From: Terrimonas ginsenosidimutans
GTDB lineage: Bacteria > Bacteroidota > Bacteroidia > Chitinophagales > Chitinophagaceae
DNA length: 64,000 bases
Direction of reading: 5' to 3'
NCBI RefSeq assembly: GCF_022012415.1
Contig: NZ_JAKLTR010000007.1
Coordinates: 62,001 to 126,000 of the forward strand
Made by a program: the position numbers and the translations under genes. This document shows positions 44,196 to 54,900 of this stretch, piece by piece (position 1 is the first letter of the stretch; the number at the start of each line of letters is the position of its first letter). The notes below the pieces were generated by a model. That model was not told the origin of the DNA and ran no database searches. It worked only from the letters and a program-made list of their open reading frames with translations.

Positions 44196-47100
44196 TTAAA
44201 AAGAAAGCTGAACACCGAATGTGATCGTGCGGGATGGAGGATAGGTTCCCATATCAATACCCACACCGAGATCTCCATAGTTAGCCAGGTTGTCATTCGT
44301 ATACAGTTCCGGATCAAATCCTTTATAACCGGTAATGGTGAAAAGATTTTGTACACTGGCGTAGATCCTTGCTTGCGTAAAACCTGCGCGGCCCATCATT
44401 TTGGAAGAAAGGTTATAGCCGATCATTGCATTTCTCAATCGCAGGTAGGAGCCGTCTTCAACGTAACGGTCGGAAGTGCGTCGATTATTATTTCCATCGA
44501 GGAAGGTCGCTCTTGGTGTAGTAGTGCTCGTACCATCACCATGCCAGCGGGTATCATAAAAATCAAGTTTGGTATTGAATCCACGGGAGTCGAAACTGTT
44601 AATGATATTATCCACTTCGTTGTAAATATCATTACCGGTAACACCATTAAAGAATAAAGTGAGATCGAATTGTTTGTAACGGACGGTTGCATTCAGACTG
44701 TACAGAAGTTCAGGCAGGCCATGTCCGATGATGCCTCTGTCCTTATCATCGATAACGCCATCGCCGTTGATATCAGCAAACCGGATATCGCCTGGCTTTG
44801 CCACTGGCTGGTACAGGTCGCCGTCTTTATTGACATAGTTAGTGACTTCTGCTGCATTCTGGAAGATCCCTGCCGTTGTATAGCCATAAAAGGATCCGAT
44901 GGCTTCGCCCGGTTTAAGCAGGATCTGGCCGTTGCCTGCACTGATCAGCTGATCTTTGGTCTTATACAAGGATGTTACCTTATTGCTCAGGGTGGTCACA
45001 TTAGCGGTAAGATCCCAGGAGAAGCCGCTCTGAGTTTGCTTGTTATAATTTACCGAGATATCCCATCCTTTATTGGTCATTGCGGCGCCATTGACATAAG
45101 GAGGAGCGGCATCACCATTGGTATAGGATACCGGAAGCTGGATCAGGATATCGCTGCTGTTTCGTTTATACCAGTCGATGGAGAAACGGATCCGTCCGTT
45201 CATCATTGCGCCGTCCAGGCCGATATCTGTTTGTTCTGTTTCTTCCCATTTCACATCGGGATTACCTTGCGTGGCAACGGTCAGCACGCCATTGTTGGTA
45301 CTGTAGATCGTAGCGAAGGGATAGTTGCCGATCTGCTGGTTTCCCAGTTTACCCCAACTTCCTCTCAGCTTTAGTTCACTGAACATCCCTATATCTTTCA
45401 TGAATGATTCGCGCATGATATTCCAGCCGACAGAAGCGGAGGGGAAATAACCGGTGCGGTTCGCTTTGCTGAATCTTGATGACTGATCAGCACGAAGTGT
45501 TGCAGACAGGAGATACCGGTTATCATACGCGTATCCGATTCTTCCGAAATAAGACATGAGGGCGGATTCCTGTTTGGTACCGCCAATGCCTTGTGTACCC
45601 GTTCCATAGTCAAGGAACTGGAGGCTTGGATTATCGTCGGTCCTGGTATCAAATCCTGAGCGGAAACCGGAGAGATAGTCAGTGATCTCTTTCACGTATT
45701 CGGTACCAGCCAGAACGGATATATCATGCACTCCATTAAAAACATGGTTGTAATTCGCGGTATTGGTCCAGGTGAGCGCGCTTTGACGGTGACGATATTT
45801 ATCCACGCCTTTGTCGTTGGGATTCATGATCGTCCTGTCGCCGGGGATCTGCCCGTTGTAAGCCTGTTGCTCCAGTATATTGAAGTCGACGCCAAGACTG
45901 GTCCGCAACCGTATATCTTTTATTGGCCTGATCTCTGCAAATACGTTTCCAAGGATTCGATAGCGATCGGCGGTACGATTCCGATACTGCGCGATGGCTA
46001 ACGGATTTTTTCCATCACCATAAAGATTGGAGTTCTGGTAAAGTCCGGCAGGAGGCAGATCGGTCAGCAGGCCTGTTGCAGGATCGTATACAGGAATGGC
46101 ATTGGGCCTGATGAGTGCATATCTTACCACACCGGGAAGTGCACCTGGCCGGCCGCCATCACCGGAAGCGCCGATGTACTGATTACTTTCATAGGTAAAG
46201 TTGAGGTTCTCACCGATCCTCAGCCAGCTTTTCACATCGGAAGTGACGTTGGATCGCAGGCCATACCGTTTGAAGTTAGAGTATTCAATGGTGCCATCCT
46301 GGTTCACATAGTTACCGGATATAAAGTAACGTGTCTTATCAGTGCCGCCTGCAAATGCAAGACTGTAACGCTGGGTGATCGCCTGCCGGAAAAGCACATC
46401 CAGCCAGTCAGTGTTGGGCAGGTTCGCGGCATTGTCATTGTTGCGGTTTGTACTTCCGTCATTTGCAAATGCTTCGTTCTGCAGTTCGACGAACTGGCTT
46501 GTACTGACCATCTTTGGAAGACCCATCGCATTGGCAAGACCCAGTGATGCGTCTACGGTGATCGTGTTCTTTCCGGCTTTGCCGGATTTTGTGGTAACAA
46601 GTATCACACCGTTGGAAGCGCGGGCGCCATATATCGCGGCAGCAGATGCATCCTTTAATATTTCGAGGCTTTCGATATCGTTTGGAGAAATTGTGGTCAG
46701 CCCGCTGTTCACCTGTATTCCATCAATCACATACAGCGGTTCATTATTGTTGAGTGAACCGATGCCGCGTATCCGGACAACTGCATTTGTGCCGGGAGCG
46801 CCGGTGGGAGAGGTTACGTTCACACCGGCAGCCTGCCCCTGCAGCGCAGTACCGATATCAATGGCCTGGGTCTTCGCCAGCTCGGCGCCTTTGACGGAGG
46901 AAACAGCGCCGGTGAGTGTCGACTTTCGCTGGGTGCCGTATCCTACAACTACCACTTCTTCAAGAGAACCCGATAAAGGAACAAGGGTAATGCTCAGGGC
47001 GGAGCCCTGGTAGGGGACAGTTTGTTTGGTAAAACCGACCATAGAAATTTCAAGATTGGAAGGCGATCCTGACAGCAGCAGCAGGCTGAAACTTCCGTCG

Positions 47101-47267
47101 GCAGCGGTGGAAGTACCATTGGTCGTATTCTGCTGGACGATGTTAACACCCTGCAGCGGAGCGTTCTTATCGTCAGTAATCCTGCCTGTCACTGGTTGCT
47201 GGGCCAGGGCAGGCAGGCAGTATAACACGCAGGCAAATGCGGGGAGCAGTTGTAGCAATCGTTTCAT
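44196..47267 (-). CDS. susC: SusC/RagA-family TonB-dependent receptor, PUL 1
   Basis: 1023 residues from ATG 47267; upstream codons to 47354 lack a signal. Signal peptide ending ALAQ (about 22), carboxypeptidase-regulatory-like domain (VTGRITDDKNAPLQGVNIVQQ), TonB box and plug beginning EEVVVVGYGTQRKSTLTGAV, then the large barrel ending in Phe (TFGVQLSF). It transports oligosaccharides across the outer membrane with the SusD partner. It is the first gene of the operon that continues with SusD, GH130 and permease. Confidence 0.96.
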   Translation of the reverse strand: MKRLLQLLPAFACVLYCLPALAQQPVTGRITDDKNAPLQGVNIVQQNTTNGTSTAADGSFSLLLLSGSPSNLEISMVGFTKQTVPYQGSALSITLVPLSGSLEEVVVVGYGTQRKSTLTGAVSSVKGAELAKTQAIDIGTALQGQAAGVNVTSPTGAPGTNAVVRIRGIGSLNNNEPLYVIDGIQVNSGLTTISPNDIESLEILKDASAAAIYGARASNGVILVTTKSGKAGKNTITVDASLGLANAMGLPKMVSTSQFVELQNEAFANDGSTNRNNDNAANLPNTDWLDVLFRQAITQRYSLAFAGGTDKTRYFISGNYVNQDGTIEYSNFKRYGLRSNVTSDVKSWLRIGENLNFTYESNQYIGASGDGGRPGALPGVVRYALIRPNAIPVYDPATGLLTDLPPAGLYQNSNLYGDGKNPLAIAQYRNRTADRYRILGNVFAEIRPIKDIRLRTSLGVDFNILEQQAYNGQIPGDRTIMNPNDKGVDKYRHRQSALTWTNTANYNHVFNGVHDISVLAGTEYVKEITDYLSGFRSGFDTRTDDNPSLQFLDYGTGTQGIGGTKQESALMSYFGRIGYAYDNRYLLSATLRADQSSRFSKANRTGYFPSASVGWNIMRESFMKDIGMFSELKLRGSWGKLGNQQIGNYPFATIYSTNNGVLTVATQGNPDVKWEETEQTDIGLDGAMMNGRIRFSIDWYKRNSSDILIQLPVSYTNGDAAPPYVNGAAMTNKGWDISVNYNKQTQSGFSWDLTANVTTLSNKVTSLYKTKDQLISAGNGQILLKPGEAIGSFYGYTTAGIFQNAAEVTNYVNKDGDLYQPVAKPGDIRFADINGDGVIDDKDRGIIGHGLPELLYSLNATVRYKQFDLTLFFNGVTGNDIYNEVDNIINSFDSRGFNTKLDFYDTRWHGDGTSTTTPRATFLDGNNNRRTSDRYVEDGSYLRLRNAMIGYNLSSKMMGRAGFTQARIYASVQNLFTITGYKGFDPELYTNDNLANYGDLGVGIDMGTYPPSRTITFGVQLSF

Positions 47268-47413
47268 AGCAATAATTTTAGTTAAGATACCCGGAAGGGT
47301 AAGAAACGCTGCTATACTATGATCCCAAAACACTGTACATGCGTGAGAAGGCACCTATTTAAGAAAGCACCGGAGTGATTTACAGTTGGTTAGAAACACT
47401 AGCTCAGTTAAGG

Positions 47414-50400
47414 TCACAACTCCGTATGCGAAACTTTATTTGCATTTCTATACTCATTCGGAGAAGTTTGGTACTTTTTCTTGAACTCGCGGAAGAAGTA
47501 TGACTGATTGTTGAAGCCGGTTTGATAAAAGATCTCTGACACGGTGAGCTTTGTTGTTTCCAGCAAGGCCGCTGCTTTCTGTAACCTGATAGTACGGATG
47601 AATTCGGCTGGTGTCATGCCTGAGATCGTTTTGATCTTCCGGTAAAGCTGCATGCGGCTCATTGCCAAGGCAGATTCCAGGTCGGATGCATCGAGGTCGC
47701 AATTAGTAAGGTCAGCATTGATGATCTGGAGAAGATGTTCAAGAAATGCGCGATCAGCATCATCCATGCCCTGCGGTGGTTCTGCACCAGGCATCGCTTT
47801 ATTGCGGAAGTAATCATGTAACCTGCGACGGTTATCCAGCAATTGATTCACCCTGGCCAGCAGGTGCTGATTGTGGAATGGCTTCGGCAGATATGCATCG
47901 GCACCGGCTTCATACCCTTCCTGTTGCTGCTCCATGGAACCACGGGCCGAAAGTAACAATACAGGAACATGACAGGTATCCGGGATGTGTTTGATCTTTT
48001 TGCAAAGTTCCAGCCCATTCATGTCATCCATCATGATGTCGGTTATGACCAGGTGCGGAATAAGCCGGGTCATGCAAGCCAATGCTTCCGCTCCATTTGA
48101 AGCTTCATAAATCAGAAAATCTTTACCAAGCACCTGCCTGATCAATTGCCGGATCGGGACTTCATCTTCCACGATCAGGATCACCGGTCGTTGATCTTCT
48201 CCAAGACTTTGTAACAAGGCCTCCTTATTATTAGCTGCGGCGCTCATCTGTTCTTTCTGTGGACGCGCTTTCGCAATGGTCCTGATGAGTAAGGACGGTT
48301 GTACCGGTGCAACGGATGAACGCGCGCTGATATCGACATGTTGCAATGGAAAACTCACTTCAAAACAAGCCCAGTTATTTTTGCAGTAGGCCTGCATATT
48401 TCCGTCGAGTACCTGTACAAGTTGTTTGGTGAATGCGAGGCCAAGCCCTGAACTGAACTTCTGCGAGGAGTTGCCGGTAAAGAACCGGTCGAATAGTTTT
48501 TGCATTTCCGCTGATGAGATATCGTGTCCTGAATTTGCGACGGATAGTTCCAGTGACGAGGTCTCGTCATTGCGGCAAACACGGAAATAGATCTTCTCAC
48601 CGGGAGAAGTATATTTGAAAGCATTGGAAAGAAGGTTGAAGGTGATCTTCTCCAACTTGTCAGGATCATTATCAATAAAAAGGCCTTCCTGTATTTCGTA
48701 ATTATAATCAATGCCGCTTTGTTCCCGGAAATGAATAAAGAGCCGGGCGATACTGGAGAAGAAAGCGGAGGCGTCCATTAATTGACGGTCTGCTCTCAGG
48801 TATCCTTCTTCCGCCTTCCGGAATTCCATCAGTTGCTCAATCAGGTAAGCCAACCGGGATGCCTGCTGGTGCACGAGGCCGAGCACATTGGAAGATGGAT
48901 GCGAAACCTGTTGTTGCTGTTGCTGATGCTCTACGGAACCCATGATCAGTGTCAGAGGCGTCTGTAATTCGTGAGCGATATTGGTAAAGAAATCAAGCTT
49001 TTCCGCATGCAGTTTTTCTTCTTTTAACCGCAGACGGTATTCCATTTCAAGCTGGTGTTTCATTTCTGTTTTGCTCTTGCGGTAGGTATAGATCACATAA
49101 ATGAATATGGCTGAAAGTACATAGTATAACAGGAAAGCGGCGGGTGTTAACCACAGGTACTGTTCGACGGTAAGCAAACAGAGCGACTGTTCATTGGTCC
49201 AGCGTCCTTCACCGTTTGACCATTTTACTTTTAAGGTATAGTCGCCGGCCGGCAGATTACCATAAGATATATAGCCGGATGAACCAGGGTAATGCCAGTT
49301 CTTATCAAAGCCGTCAAGCCGGTAGGCGAATTCGGATTTGCCGGGGCTGGTAAAATCGATGGCATTTAAAGAAAGGTCAAAATAGTTGTGGTGGCGGCTT
49401 AATGTAAATTCCGGCACTGTATTTCCTGCGCGGGGTTGCAGTACCATGTAACCGCCATCAGCCATTGTTCTGCCTCCAAATTTCAGGTTAGTGACCTGCA
49501 GGTTTGGCTGACTGGAATTGACGGTGATCTTAGCAGGTTCACAATAATTGAACCCATAGATACCACCGAAGAATATTGTGCCTTCATTGCTGTTCCAGAC
49601 GGCGCCGTCAGAGAATTCATTGCTTTGCAATCCATCCGGTTCACGGAACCGCATCACGTCACTGCTTTTACTGTTGAGCCGCGCCAGTCCGTTATTAGTA
49701 CTTACCCAGATCAGGCCCTGGCTATCTTCTGCAATTCCATGAATAGTGTTATTGGGAAGTCCTTCAGTAGTGGTGAAATGCTGAACAGTCTTGCCCTCGT
49801 AATCACAATCAACCCTGTTCAAACCAAAGCTTGTTCCTATCCACATGGATCCGCTTTTGTCTGCCAGCACGGAGAGCACATCGTTATGCGATAGTCCGTT
49901 CTTATCAACGCCGGAGCGAATGGTTTTAAATTGGCCGGTTTGTTTGTCCAGGATACTGACTCCGCCGTATCTGCAACCCAGCCAGATCCTGTTTCGCTGG
50001 TCTTTGGTAATTGAAAAGATGATATCGCTGGCGGGTCCGGCATTGGTGCCGGTGAATTTATATTGCTTAAGATAAACGAGTGAAGGCTCATCAATACCTT
50101 CGATCTTCAGATGGATCAATCCATAACCGCTGGTGCCAAGCCATACGGAACCGTCAGTATCAGGTAGTATTGAATAAACAGAGCGGAAAGATGGCGCTGA
50201 TCCTTTGACTTCACTCCATTGAACAAATTTCTTTTTTTGCTGATTGTATAAAAGCAGACCGTCACCGTCAGAACCTATGTATGTCCAGGTATCATTTATT
50301 TTCCTGATCGTGTAAACGGCATTATTGCTGAGCCCATCCGCTTCGCTGTATACATGTGATGTAATGGCGCCTGACCATGGCCAGGAGAAGGCCAGAATGC

Positions 50401-51481
50401 CATTCCCTTTTGTTCCTACCCAAAGCTCCGTTCCTACTTTCTCAAATGTTCTGACCTGTTTATCTTTCAATCCGACACTTGTATTACTTACAGCAGTGAA
50501 TGGCCTGCGGACAGGGGAAAGCCGGGCTATTCCGCTTCCATCTGTTCCAAACCAGATCGTTTTATCGGTTCCAGCATAGATCGTTGTGATCTGCGATTCC
50601 TGTAAAGAAGCTATTTCCTGTTCAAGAAAGCGCGATACTCTGAAATCTTTATCAACGACCTTGCAACCTTTTTTCTCGAGAGCGATGATGTAATGATCTT
50701 CATATGGAATGATCGCCCTGACCGGGGATCTGAAATTACTGAGTACGGTTTGTTCGGTGGCATTGATCCGTTCGATGTTCCCATCCTTTGATACGACGAG
50801 CAAGTTCTCATCCAGTTCATAGATGGAATGAATGTTATTCCTGTAACCGGACGAATGCTTTGGAAGGATGGCATGTTGACGGATGGTATAGCTGCCGAGA
50901 CGGCCATCATTTAACAGCACCCACAGATCGCCGTTCTCCGAAAAAACAAATTGCCTGATATTTTTATCCGGAAGATCGACCGGTAGCGGTATGAATGAGT
51001 TAGTCCTGAAGTCAAATTGCTGCAACCCTGAAGCCAACGAATAGATATAAGGAATTTTCTGTTTGTCTGTAAAAAGAAGGAACTGCTTTTCGCTTACCTG
51101 TTTTGCATTGCTGCTGTAGAAGTAGTGGCTGAATTCTCCTGAAGAAGGTTTATAGCGGGAGATGCCTTCCACTGTGGAGATCCAGATATTGTGTTCTGCA
51201 TCTTCGGCGATTTCTTCAACAACATTATTCCTGATGCCTTTTCCCGGGAGCTGGTTATAGTTGAAGGTTTTGAAGGAGGAGCCATTGAAAGCGTTCAGTC
51301 CATCCCATGTTCCCACCCAAAGCACCCTGTCGTTTCCCTGGTAAATAGCATTTACGGAGCTATTGGAAAGTCCATTACGGCTATCGATCCTTTGCAATGT
51401 GTACGAGAGGTCCTGCGTATAAACAAGACGACATGGCGCGAGTGCCAGTACAAGCAAAAAGCCTACAGGCGAGATTTTCAT
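47414..51481 (-). CDS. Hybrid two-component system regulator (HTCS), PUL 1
   Basis: 1355 residues from ATG 51481. Signal peptide (to about 22), two seven-bladed Reg_prop propellers to about 680, a Y_Y_Y domain, a membrane helix at about 770-793, HisKA with His near 837 (NIAHELQTPLTL), HATPase_c (NLLSNAFKYTS), a receiver at about 1100-1220 with Asp near 1149 (LVITDIMMDD), and an AraC-type DNA-binding domain (SRMQLYRKIKTISGMTP; QTGFNNQSYFFREFKKKY). The periplasmic part binds a glycan signal and the protein activates its own PUL. A poly-Gln run is inserted just after the HisKA motif (HQQQQQQ). Confidence 0.95.
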   Translation of the reverse strand: MKISPVGFLLVLALAPCRLVYTQDLSYTLQRIDSRNGLSNSSVNAIYQGNDRVLWVGTWDGLNAFNGSSFKTFNYNQLPGKGIRNNVVEEIAEDAEHNIWISTVEGISRYKPSSGEFSHYFYSSNAKQVSEKQFLLFTDKQKIPYIYSLASGLQQFDFRTNSFIPLPVDLPDKNIRQFVFSENGDLWVLLNDGRLGSYTIRQHAILPKHSSGYRNNIHSIYELDENLLVVSKDGNIERINATEQTVLSNFRSPVRAIIPYEDHYIIALEKKGCKVVDKDFRVSRFLEQEIASLQESQITTIYAGTDKTIWFGTDGSGIARLSPVRRPFTAVSNTSVGLKDKQVRTFEKVGTELWVGTKGNGILAFSWPWSGAITSHVYSEADGLSNNAVYTIRKINDTWTYIGSDGDGLLLYNQQKKKFVQWSEVKGSAPSFRSVYSILPDTDGSVWLGTSGYGLIHLKIEGIDEPSLVYLKQYKFTGTNAGPASDIIFSITKDQRNRIWLGCRYGGVSILDKQTGQFKTIRSGVDKNGLSHNDVLSVLADKSGSMWIGTSFGLNRVDCDYEGKTVQHFTTTEGLPNNTIHGIAEDSQGLIWVSTNNGLARLNSKSSDVMRFREPDGLQSNEFSDGAVWNSNEGTIFFGGIYGFNYCEPAKITVNSSQPNLQVTNLKFGGRTMADGGYMVLQPRAGNTVPEFTLSRHHNYFDLSLNAIDFTSPGKSEFAYRLDGFDKNWHYPGSSGYISYGNLPAGDYTLKVKWSNGEGRWTNEQSLCLLTVEQYLWLTPAAFLLYYVLSAIFIYVIYTYRKSKTEMKHQLEMEYRLRLKEEKLHAEKLDFFTNIAHELQTPLTLIMGSVEHQQQQQQVSHPSSNVLGLVHQQASRLAYLIEQLMEFRKAEEGYLRADRQLMDASAFFSSIARLFIHFREQSGIDYNYEIQEGLFIDNDPDKLEKITFNLLSNAFKYTSPGEKIYFRVCRNDETSSLELSVANSGHDISSAEMQKLFDRFFTGNSSQKFSSGLGLAFTKQLVQVLDGNMQAYCKNNWACFEVSFPLQHVDISARSSVAPVQPSLLIRTIAKARPQKEQMSAAANNKEALLQSLGEDQRPVILIVEDEVPIRQLIRQVLGKDFLIYEASNGAEALACMTRLIPHLVITDIMMDDMNGLELCKKIKHIPDTCHVPVLLLSARGSMEQQQEGYEAGADAYLPKPFHNQHLLARVNQLLDNRRRLHDYFRNKAMPGAEPPQGMDDADRAFLEHLLQIINADLTNCDLDASDLESALAMSRMQLYRKIKTISGMTPAEFIRTIRLQKAAALLETTKLTVSEIFYQTGFNNQSYFFREFKKKYQTSPNEYRNANKVSHTEL

Positions 51482-51569
51482 ATAGCTGATTAGCACACTA
51501 AATGTAGGATTTTTCTGCGAGGGGGTGGGAGCCAATTTATATCCAATCTCGTTTAGTTAAAAGCACGAA

Positions 51570-51675
51570 GGAACGCTGCGGACGCGGCGATACGCGGAGA
51601 GCGCGGCGAAAATACAAGATGTTCTATGGCTGTTTTCGCTGCGTCCGCTGCGTATCGCCGTGTCCGCCGCGTTAC
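51570..51675. repeat. Long dispersed palindrome, copy 1
   Basis: Left arm 51570-51613 (GGAACGCTGCGGACGCGGCG...) and right arm 51634-51675 are imperfect inverted repeats of about 42 bp with a roughly 20-bp loop. It is a relative of the repeats at 55905 and 40116. It lies between the two HTCS genes. Confidence 0.75.
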
Positions 51676-51921
51676 TTATACACCAGGCAAACCTTAAGTT
51701 GACCTGTATTGAGGTACGCCGGGGCCACTAAACTAAACGACATTGGATTGAAATTGTTGACCGGGGTGGTATTTATGCTGTTGCCGACGCACTACTGGGC
51801 AGACTGATGCTTTAGCACAGCTTGCTCCGGACGGAGAGCCGGAGCCGGGCAAAGGATAAGAAGGCTTCCCCTGGAAGAGCAAGCCCGACGAGCGCAATAC
51901 GCGATAACCGGCTTTCGGTCA
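51676..51921. other. Rest of the HTCS-HTCS spacer
   Basis: The whole spacer 51482-51921 holds no gene I can support. A C-rich/G-rich stretch around 51820-51910 is also free of a coding signal. The start of HTCS 1 and the end of HTCS 2 flank it. Confidence 0.45.
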
Positions 51922-54900
51922 TCATCCCGCCGCATCCTTCTTCAGCCCCGCAACATACGAAGACGGCGATTCTCCAAACTGTTTATGAAAATCCCTTGAG
52001 AAATTGCTGTTCACGGTATAGCCCACCATACCCGCCACTTCATTGATCTTATACTCTCCGCTTGCCAGCAGCTCCGCCGCCTGTTTCAATCTTGATATAT
52101 TGATGAGCTCGTTTGGAGTGAGATCAGAGATGGCTTTGATCTTCCGGTAGAAACTTGTTCTGCTCATGTTCATCATGCGGGACAATTTATCAACGTCAAG
52201 ATCCATGTCGGTGATATTGGCCTGGATCACGCGGTTCAATTCATCCAGGAAGTTCTTATCGGCTTTGGAAGAGACCATGCCTTTAAGATGCACGAGCGGC
52301 GATTTTGCGAAGTATTCACGGATGATCTGGCGGTTGGCGAGCAGGTTATTGATCTGCGCCTGCAGATGTTCCAGATCGAAAGGTTTTTCGATATACGCAT
52401 CGGCGCCTACTTCAAGGCCTTCGATCTTTGAGTGAAGTGTATTGCGCGCCGTAAGGAGAATGATGGGTATATGACTGTACTGGATATCCGTCTTCATCCT
52501 TTTGCATAGCTCGATGCCGTCCATCACGGGCATCATGATATCGCTGATCACGAGCGCAATATTTTCTTTCGAAAGCACTTCAATGGCATCCTCGCCATTG
52601 TGCGCACGATAGATGGAGAACTGGCTGCTTAATTCCCGCTGAATGAATTGAAGAATTTCCTTATTATCCTCCACGATCAGCAAGGGCGTTTTGCTGTTAT
52701 CGGGTTCTTCTGTCAGTTCAGGCGTCTTTGGAGTTGCTGTTTCAAATGTTTCATACTCCTGCAGGTTGATCTCATTTTCCTGGTGAATGGGAACTGATAA
52801 CTGGAATATGTTCATCCCGTTCTGCGGATCTTTCAACTCAAGCACACCCTTGTGCAATTCCGCGAGGGAGCGCGCCAGCGGCAGGCCTATTCCTGTGCCG
52901 GCCTGCTTGGATGTTTCCTTCAGGCGATAGAACGGCTCAAAAACTTTCTGGCGGTGTTCTGCGGGGATAATAAACCCGTCATTGCGGATCTCTATATGAA
53001 ACACCTTGTCTTCACTGCTGAAAGACAGGAGCCGTATGGACACGGTGCTGTCTGCATACTTGATCGCATTATTGACGAGGTTGCCCAGTATTTTCCTGAA
53101 AGCTTCCGGATCGATAGATGCCTGCAAAGGCATCCGCGGAAGTTCCAGGCGGAAAATAAGTTCCTTCTGTTCGGCAGCCGGTTTGAAAGCTGTATAAACT
53201 TCCTTCAGTAGCTCGGATATATTAGTCCAGATAAAATTCAGGCTGAAGTTATTGGCTTCTGCCTTGCGGAAGTCGAGCAATTGATCGGTCAGGTCGATCA
53301 GCCGGTTTGTATTCTTTTTCATCATGGTCAGGCTTTCTGAGAGTGAAGGATTATCTTTTTCCTTTTGCAGCAATTTATCGAGTGGGAGTTTGATCAGTGT
53401 CAGTGGCGTCCGGATCTCATGTGCCACATTGGTGAAGAATTCGATCTTGGCATTATAGATCTCGCGTTCTTTTTCTATCTCGAGTACGTCAATCTTCCGT
53501 TTGTTCTTTTCTTTCATGGCCATGTGATAATACCGGAGGATGGTCCAGAGTATAATGCCGATGACGGCGGCGTATAAGGCATAAGCCCAAGGACTGTTCC
53601 ACCAGGGTGGTGTTACACGGATCTGCAAGATGGTTTGCTGCTGATTCCATACACCGCCGCTGCCGCTGCCCTTTACACGGAACGTATAGTTTCCCGGCGG
53701 AAGCTTGGTGTAAAAGATGCGGCGGTTATTCTTCAAGGTCGTCCATTCCTTATCAAAGCCTTCCATAAAATAGGCATACTCATTTGCTTCCGGCGTAACG
53801 TAACTCAACGAGGCAATTTCAAAACTGAGGGAAGAGCTGTCATAAGGTAATTGAATGCTGCCCGTATTCATGATCGCCCGGCTTAGGGGTGAGCCGGGCT
53901 TCAGGGCTTCCATTTCCTTATTATTGATCTGGAGTCCTGTAATATAAACAGGCGGAATGAATGATTCTTTTCCAAACGCAGCCGGGTTAAAACTGATCAT
54001 ACCTTTTACCGTACCAAAGTAAAAAGTGCCATCTCCGCTTTTGAAACCTGAATTGTAGTTGAACTGTTCACTCAGCAAACCGTTGACCGTGGTATATATT
54101 TTAGTGTTGCCGGTAGTTGGGTCAAGGCATAATAATCCTTTTGACGTTGACACCCACATCAAGCCCTGCGTATCTTCCAGCACGCGGAATACCTGCTTTT
54201 CAGCAAGGCCATTGCTGTTAAAGGGCTGGATGTTCTGTGTCTTGCGGTCATACCTGTACAAGCCTGCTTCAGTGCTGAACCAAAGATTGTTTTTACTGTC
54301 TTCGTAAATATTGTTGACATAATTGTTAGAAAGACTTCCGGTGTTTCCCGGCTGATGCATGATCCTCCCTTGTCCTGTTTTTACGCCTTTATAGAATACG
54401 CCATTTCCATAACTGCCCACCCAAAGAGTTTTGTCTTTGTCTTCATGAATACTTTGGATCTGCATGGTGAAGAATGTATCACGATCAAAGCGATCCTGTG
54501 AACGGTTGTAGCGGAACATGCCATTCCAGGTGCCGACCAGTATTTCATTTGCCGAAGTCTTATACAGACTTACAATAAAGTTGCCCTGCAGGCTTCCATC
54601 TGAGGTAGAGTAATTGCGGATCACTTTCCCGGTCTGGATATCCATGCGGTCGAGGCCATGTTCATAAGTGCCTATCCAGAGTTCACTGCCATCGGCTAAT
54701 ATACCGTGCAGGTTTTGATAGGAAATAGAGCCTGGACCTTTTCCAGGGAGATAGGAAGTGATATGGCCTGTCTTCGGATCCAGTTTGTTCAATCCCGCAT
54801 CTTCTGTTCCTATCCAGATATGTCCGTACTGGTCTTCGCAGATCTCATGTACAAGGTTGCCACTGATGCCATTATTCCCTTTATAAGGAAAATATTTCCG

